NCBI GenBank assembly: GCA_012728015.1 | Contig: JAAYFY010000039.1 | Location: 1-64,000, forward strand | Length of the DNA: 64,000 nucleotides | From: Clostridiaceae bacterium | GTDB taxonomy: Bacteria; Bacillota; Clostridia; DSM-8532 | Direction: 5' to 3' | In this document: positions 61,524-64,000 of the stretch, in pieces | Position numbering within the stretch: the stretch's first letter is position 1 | Layout: the number at the start of each line of letters is the position of its first letter | Made by a program: the position numbers and the translations under genes | Notes under the pieces: generated by a model | The model's database searches: none | What the model was told of the DNA's origin: nothing | Seen by the model: only the letters and a program-made list of their open reading frames with translations

Positions 61524-61551
61524 TAGTAAAGCAGCGGCCCGCAATTGTCAA
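61524..61551 (-). promoter_or_regulatory. bioY promoter overlapping a BirA-like operator
   Basis: On the minus strand the -35 TTGACA (61546-61551) and a TACTAT -10 (about 61523-61528) are separated by 17 bp. The -35 lies inside one arm of the long inverted repeat at 61536-61583. Confidence 0.55.
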
Positions 61552-61583
61552 CCTGCTTTTTTAAAGGTTGACAATTGCGGGCC
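61536..61583. promoter_or_regulatory. Long inverted repeat, BirA-type biotin operator
   Basis: Perfect 19-base arms (61536-61554 and 61565-61583) contain AATTGTCAACCT / AGGTTGACAATT around a 10-base T/A-rich centre. The core TTGTCAACC-N12-GGTTGACAA resembles the BirA operator TTGTTAACC-N-GGTTAACAA of Firmicutes. It overlaps the bioY promoter. It could also form a hairpin after the neighbouring gene, but no T run follows it on the minus strand. Confidence 0.6.
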
Positions 61584-61610
61584 TTCTGGTGCCGACATCA
61601 ATCCGGGTTT

Positions 61611-62426
61611 CTATTTTGCCATAATTTTATACTGCCCCATCCCCAGGTCGTAAAAGAAATATACACCCTTCTCATTGGTCCGGGTAACCTGGACAGGGAC
61701 ATTATCAGCGCTGAACAATACCACCAGCGCATTTTGCACCGGGGTGTCACCGCTGTCGGTGATAACCCCGAACAGTGTTCCTTTAAACTCCTTCATTTTA
61801 AGATAAATGGTTTCCAGCACGTAAACCGGATTATCGCCGGCAGGCTGGAATACCCGCGAATATGTTTCATGGTCCTGGGACTGGCAGGTAATCCTGTAGG
61901 TTACAGGCTCAAGGCCATCAAACAGGAAACCGCCATCCGCATCGGTCAGGGTTGTTTCTTCTTTCATGTTCATATCGCCCCGGGACAGGGCCACCCTGGC
62001 TCCCTGGGCAGGCTTTCCTGAAAAGTCCCTGACGTTGCCGTACAGCACGATGCCTCCGTGTTCGTCGGGAGATAAGGCTATGTCCACTCCCTTCTTCCCT
62101 ATACAGGCAAGGTCAATAAGATCACTGGTATAAGTACAATAGCCCTTTTTCGCCGCCAGTATCCTGCACGACGAAGCGGTGCCCATGGGGATGCTGAAGT
62201 AGCCTTTGCTGTCCGAATAGCCCTGGTTTATGGAATTGAACCCGTCATCGGTCAGTTTGACGCACGCGCCTTCTATGGGCTTGCCATTGGTTTTATCTGA
62301 AACGAAGCCTGTCATGCAGTTTTCATAGCTGTCGGGTTTGCTTACCGCCATGGATCTGCAGATGTCATCATTCCCATGGGTTATTGAAACACTATGCGGT
62401 ATTGTCGACATATTTGCCTGATCCAA
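61611..62426 (-). CDS. Protein of three carboxypeptidase-regulatory-like (CnaB-type) domains
   Basis: A 271-residue protein without a signal peptide or membrane helix. It contains three beta-sandwich repeats of the carboxypeptidase D regulatory-like type: about 38-115 (GFVSDKTNGKPIEGACVKLT; YSDSKGYFSIPMGTA), about 128-205 (GNVRDFSGKPAQGARVALSR; LTDADGGFLFDGLEPVTYRI) and about 215-271 (GVITDSGDTPVQNALVVLFS; TNEKGVYFFYDLGMGQYKIM). Such proteins in Clostridia may be structural; the cell location is unclear. The start is TTG at 62426 with GAGGAGG upstream. Confidence 0.7.
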   Translation of the reverse strand: MDQANMSTIPHSVSITHGNDDICRSMAVSKPDSYENCMTGFVSDKTNGKPIEGACVKLTDDGFNSINQGYSDSKGYFSIPMGTASSCRILAAKKGYCTYTSDLIDLACIGKKGVDIALSPDEHGGIVLYGNVRDFSGKPAQGARVALSRGDMNMKEETTLTDADGGFLFDGLEPVTYRITCQSQDHETYSRVFQPAGDNPVYVLETIYLKMKEFKGTLFGVITDSGDTPVQNALVVLFSADNVPVQVTRTNEKGVYFFYDLGMGQYKIMAK

Positions 62427-62617
62427 GACCATACCTCCTCATCCGTCATGTATTCTCAAAGCATTATATGAGCCCGGAGACAAGCTTGTTAAACCGCGCC
62501 TGGGGAAAACAGCCTTTCATTCGCCGGGGCGTGTTCATAAAGCCCGCGCCAGGCTATGACAAAAACCGGGAAAGCCAGTATGAGTCGAGGCGGCAAAAAT
62601 CGAGCATACATGTGTCT

Positions 62618-62645
62618 TTGCAAACAGCCATTGTTATATTATAAT
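62618..62645 (+). promoter_or_regulatory. Promoter of the NusG-II / Gx / NADH dehydrogenase operon
   Basis: TTGCAA (62618-62623), a 16-bp spacer and a perfect TATAAT (62640-62645) lie 75 bp upstream of the first gene. Confidence 0.55.
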
Positions 62646-62720
62646 GACTTTAAACAACGTGAATTGCACATATTATCAAGCATACCGAAATGCCCGCTGA
62701 CTGATCGGAGGTTTGCATCC

Positions 62721-63107
62721 TTGCGATTGAAGCCAAAACCCGGCGATTTTTTTATTATCCTGTTTATTGCGTCAGTTGCCGTCATCCTGATGTTCTCGAT
62801 GCGGCAGGCCGACACAGGTAAAAAAACCGCGTCGATCATTCATGATGGGGTTGTTGTAAAAAGAATACGGCTGGATACGCTGGATCATACCGAAATCTTC
62901 GAATACGGCGGAGAGTATCCCGGCGTGATAGAAGCCGAGAACGGCAGGATCAGGTTCAGGGAGGCAGCCTGCCCCGATCAGGTCTGTGTGTACACGGGAT
63001 GGATATCGAAAAACGGGCAGATCGCCGTGTGCCTGCCTGAGAGGATCCTCATTAAGATTACCGGCGTTGATTCCACCGAGGGCGATACCGATATCCTGCT
63101 GCGTTAA
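62721..63107 (+). CDS. NusG domain II membrane protein, EetA-like
   Basis: A 128-residue protein with one N-terminal transmembrane helix (FFIILFIASVAVILMFSMRQ) and an extracytoplasmic NusG-II domain: EYGGEYPGVIEAENGRIRFR, then EAACPDQVCVYTGWIS with two cysteines, then GQIAVCLPERILIKI. The C-x4-C motif and the C-L-P-x-R are typical of the family. The TTG start at 62721 has CGGAGG nine bases upstream. In Listeria a protein of this family (EetA) belongs to the flavin-based extracellular electron transfer locus, and here the next two genes also match that locus. Confidence 0.82.
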   Translation: MRLKPKPGDFFIILFIASVAVILMFSMRQADTGKKTASIIHDGVVVKRIRLDTLDHTEIFEYGGEYPGVIEAENGRIRFREAACPDQVCVYTGWISKNGQIAVCLPERILIKITGVDSTEGDTDILLR

Positions 63108-63136
63108 TAATGCCCTTCGGCATTTACGGGGAGATC

Positions 63137-63652
63137 ATGAAAAAAATTGCACTAAACGGCTTATTGATTTCATTGGCACTGGTATTATCCTTTATAGAAA
63201 GCTTGTTTCCCGCAAGCCTCTTAATCCTCATTCCCGGGGTAAGGCTCGGACTTGCGAATATTGTGACCATGTTCACACTGTTTTACCTGGGCTTTATGTC
63301 TGCTATGACAGTCTCAGTTCTGAGATGTGTTCTGGCCGCTTTGCTTTTTGGCGGTTTTTCGTCCATGCTTTTTTCTCTTTCAGGGGCATTACTGGCGCTC
63401 ATGGTCATGCAGGCACTGAAATTCGGATACAACAGGCATTTTTCCATATTGGGAATCAGCGTTGCAGGAGCGGCTTCCCACAACACCGGACAAATCCTCA
63501 TGGCAAGCCTTATGATGCGGAACACGGCTGTTTTTGCCTATCTCCCTGTTCTTCTGCTGGCGGGGATAGCTATGGGATTTATAACGGCTTTTGCGACTCA
63601 GAACATATTTTATTTGGTCGATAAAACTCATGTGGTAAAACACCTGGGTTAG
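63137..63652 (+). CDS. Gx transporter family membrane protein, EetB-like
   Basis: A 171-residue membrane protein with about five helices matching the Gx transporter family (related to the heptaprenyl diphosphate synthase component I family): ISLALVLSFIESLFPASLL, IPGVRLGLANIVTMFTLFYL, VLRCVLAALLFGGFSSMLFS and AGAASHNTGQILMASLMM. ECF-type S components share this fold. GGGGAGATC precedes the ATG at 63137. It directly follows the NusG-II gene and precedes the NADH dehydrogenase gene. Confidence 0.83.
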   Translation: MKKIALNGLLISLALVLSFIESLFPASLLILIPGVRLGLANIVTMFTLFYLGFMSAMTVSVLRCVLAALLFGGFSSMLFSLSGALLALMVMQALKFGYNRHFSILGISVAGAASHNTGQILMASLMMRNTAVFAYLPVLLLAGIAMGFITAFATQNIFYLVDKTHVVKHLG

Positions 63653-63703
63653 GGAAAATAATAAGTTTTGTATATTTGTATACATAGTTAAAGGAGTACA
63701 GCC

Positions 63704-64000
63704 ATGCCTAAGAAGGTCGTGATCGTCGGAGCGGGTTACGCGGGCATTGAAGCCGCTCTGACCCTGAATAAAAGGAAGAAGAAAGACAAGATAGATATAA
63801 CGCTGATAGACAAGAATCCATACCACACGCTTCTCACCGATATCCATGAGGTGGCGGGCAACCGTGTTTCGGAGGAAGCCGTACGCATACCGCTAAAGAG
63901 CATATTCAAATATACTGACGTCAATCTGGTAATGGACGAGATCACCGAATTTGACCTGGAAAACAACACCCTGCGTTCCAAAAACAGCGAATACCATTAC
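63704..64000 (+). CDS. ndh: Type II NADH dehydrogenase, N-terminal fragment (cut by window edge)
   Basis: 99 codons of an FAD/NAD(P)-binding oxidoreductase: MPKKVVIVGAGYAGIEAALT (Rossmann GxGxxG motif) then DITLIDKNPYHTLLTDIHEV and RIPLKSIFKYTDVNLVMDEI, the early FAD-binding segments of Ndh2. It passes electrons from NADH to quinone or flavin without pumping protons. AAAGGAG precedes the ATG. It is the third gene of the putative electron transfer operon and runs past the window end. Confidence 0.85.
   Translation, partial: MPKKVVIVGAGYAGIEAALTLNKRKKKDKIDITLIDKNPYHTLLTDIHEVAGNRVSEEAVRIPLKSIFKYTDVNLVMDEITEFDLENNTLRSKNSEYHY

Overview
The window is chromosomal DNA from a spore-forming member of the Clostridia with roughly balanced base composition. 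The evidence is an uninterrupted sporulation sigma-K gene, a SpoIID/LytB protein, the IspH-ribosomal protein S1 fusion typical of Clostridia, Bacillus-like gene order around holB and ricT, strong Shine-Dalgarno sites and frequent TTG starts. No rRNA, CRISPR array or prophage is visible; two tRNA genes are present. I cannot name the species; a cellulolytic or syntrophic anaerobe related to the Acetivibrio/Clostridium cluster III groups would fit, but that is inference.

Layout. 1-1.6 kb: the tail of an IS3-family transposase and a beta-propeller lipoprotein. 1.8-8.6 kb (minus strand): a housekeeping run comprising a decarboxylase, tmk, yaaR, holB, ricT, a ferredoxin, a TrmN6-like methylase, a lone class I fumarase beta subunit and a P-loop ATPase. 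8.7-13.3 kb: spermidine/putrescine importer potABCD behind an XRE-cupin regulator, with a promoter and inverted-repeat operator. 13.3-20.1 kb: lepB, mgtC-like, yqeK, nadD, a YccF protein, an HMA-domain protein, rluD, lspA and a SpoIID-like protein. 20.4-26.1 kb: an orphan CofE-like ligase, an RNase HI and a compact type IV pilus/pseudopilin operon (GspF, pseudopilins, PilT) with no PilB. 26.3-30 kb: oligoendopeptidase F, tRNA-Arg, and a secreted metallo-beta-lactamase protein with a DUF3006 partner. 30.2-32.3 kb: an AT-rich cassette of three related zinc-ribbon/membrane proteins of unknown role. 32.5-40.5 kb: carbohydrate genes, namely a FGGY kinase and L-ribulose-5-phosphate 4-epimerase, tRNA-Ala, and an AraC regulator divergent from a GH5 - GH16 - MFS beta-glucan locus that carries a remnant of a second GH5 gene.

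40.5-52.7 kb (minus strand): tyrA, a NUDIX hydrolase, proC, ruvAB with a 56-codon upstream gene, cheR, ispH-rpsA, plsC, cmk, a HutP-family protein, a flavoprotein and an RpiR regulator. 53-58 kb: sigK, a membrane protein, an AI-2E-family transporter, thpR and nifU-nifS. 58-64 kb: an LCP-family wall protein; the membrane beta subunit and a tiny gamma-like subunit of a sodium-pumping decarboxylase; bioY with a BirA-like operator; a triple carboxypeptidase-regulatory-like protein; and, running off the edge, NusG-II protein - Gx-family membrane protein - type II NADH dehydrogenase, the core order of the flavin-based extracellular electron transfer locus of Gram-positive bacteria.

Functional links: polyamine import sits beside a basic amino acid decarboxylase under one probable regulator. 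The GH16 lipoprotein, the cytosolic GH5 and the MFS carrier form a degrade-import-degrade route for beta-glucan. Biotin import (bioY) adjoins subunits of a biotin-dependent sodium pump. The most promising leads are the electron-transfer locus at the right edge, the three-gene zinc-ribbon cassette, the BirA-like and AraC-like operators, and the PilB-less pilus operon.
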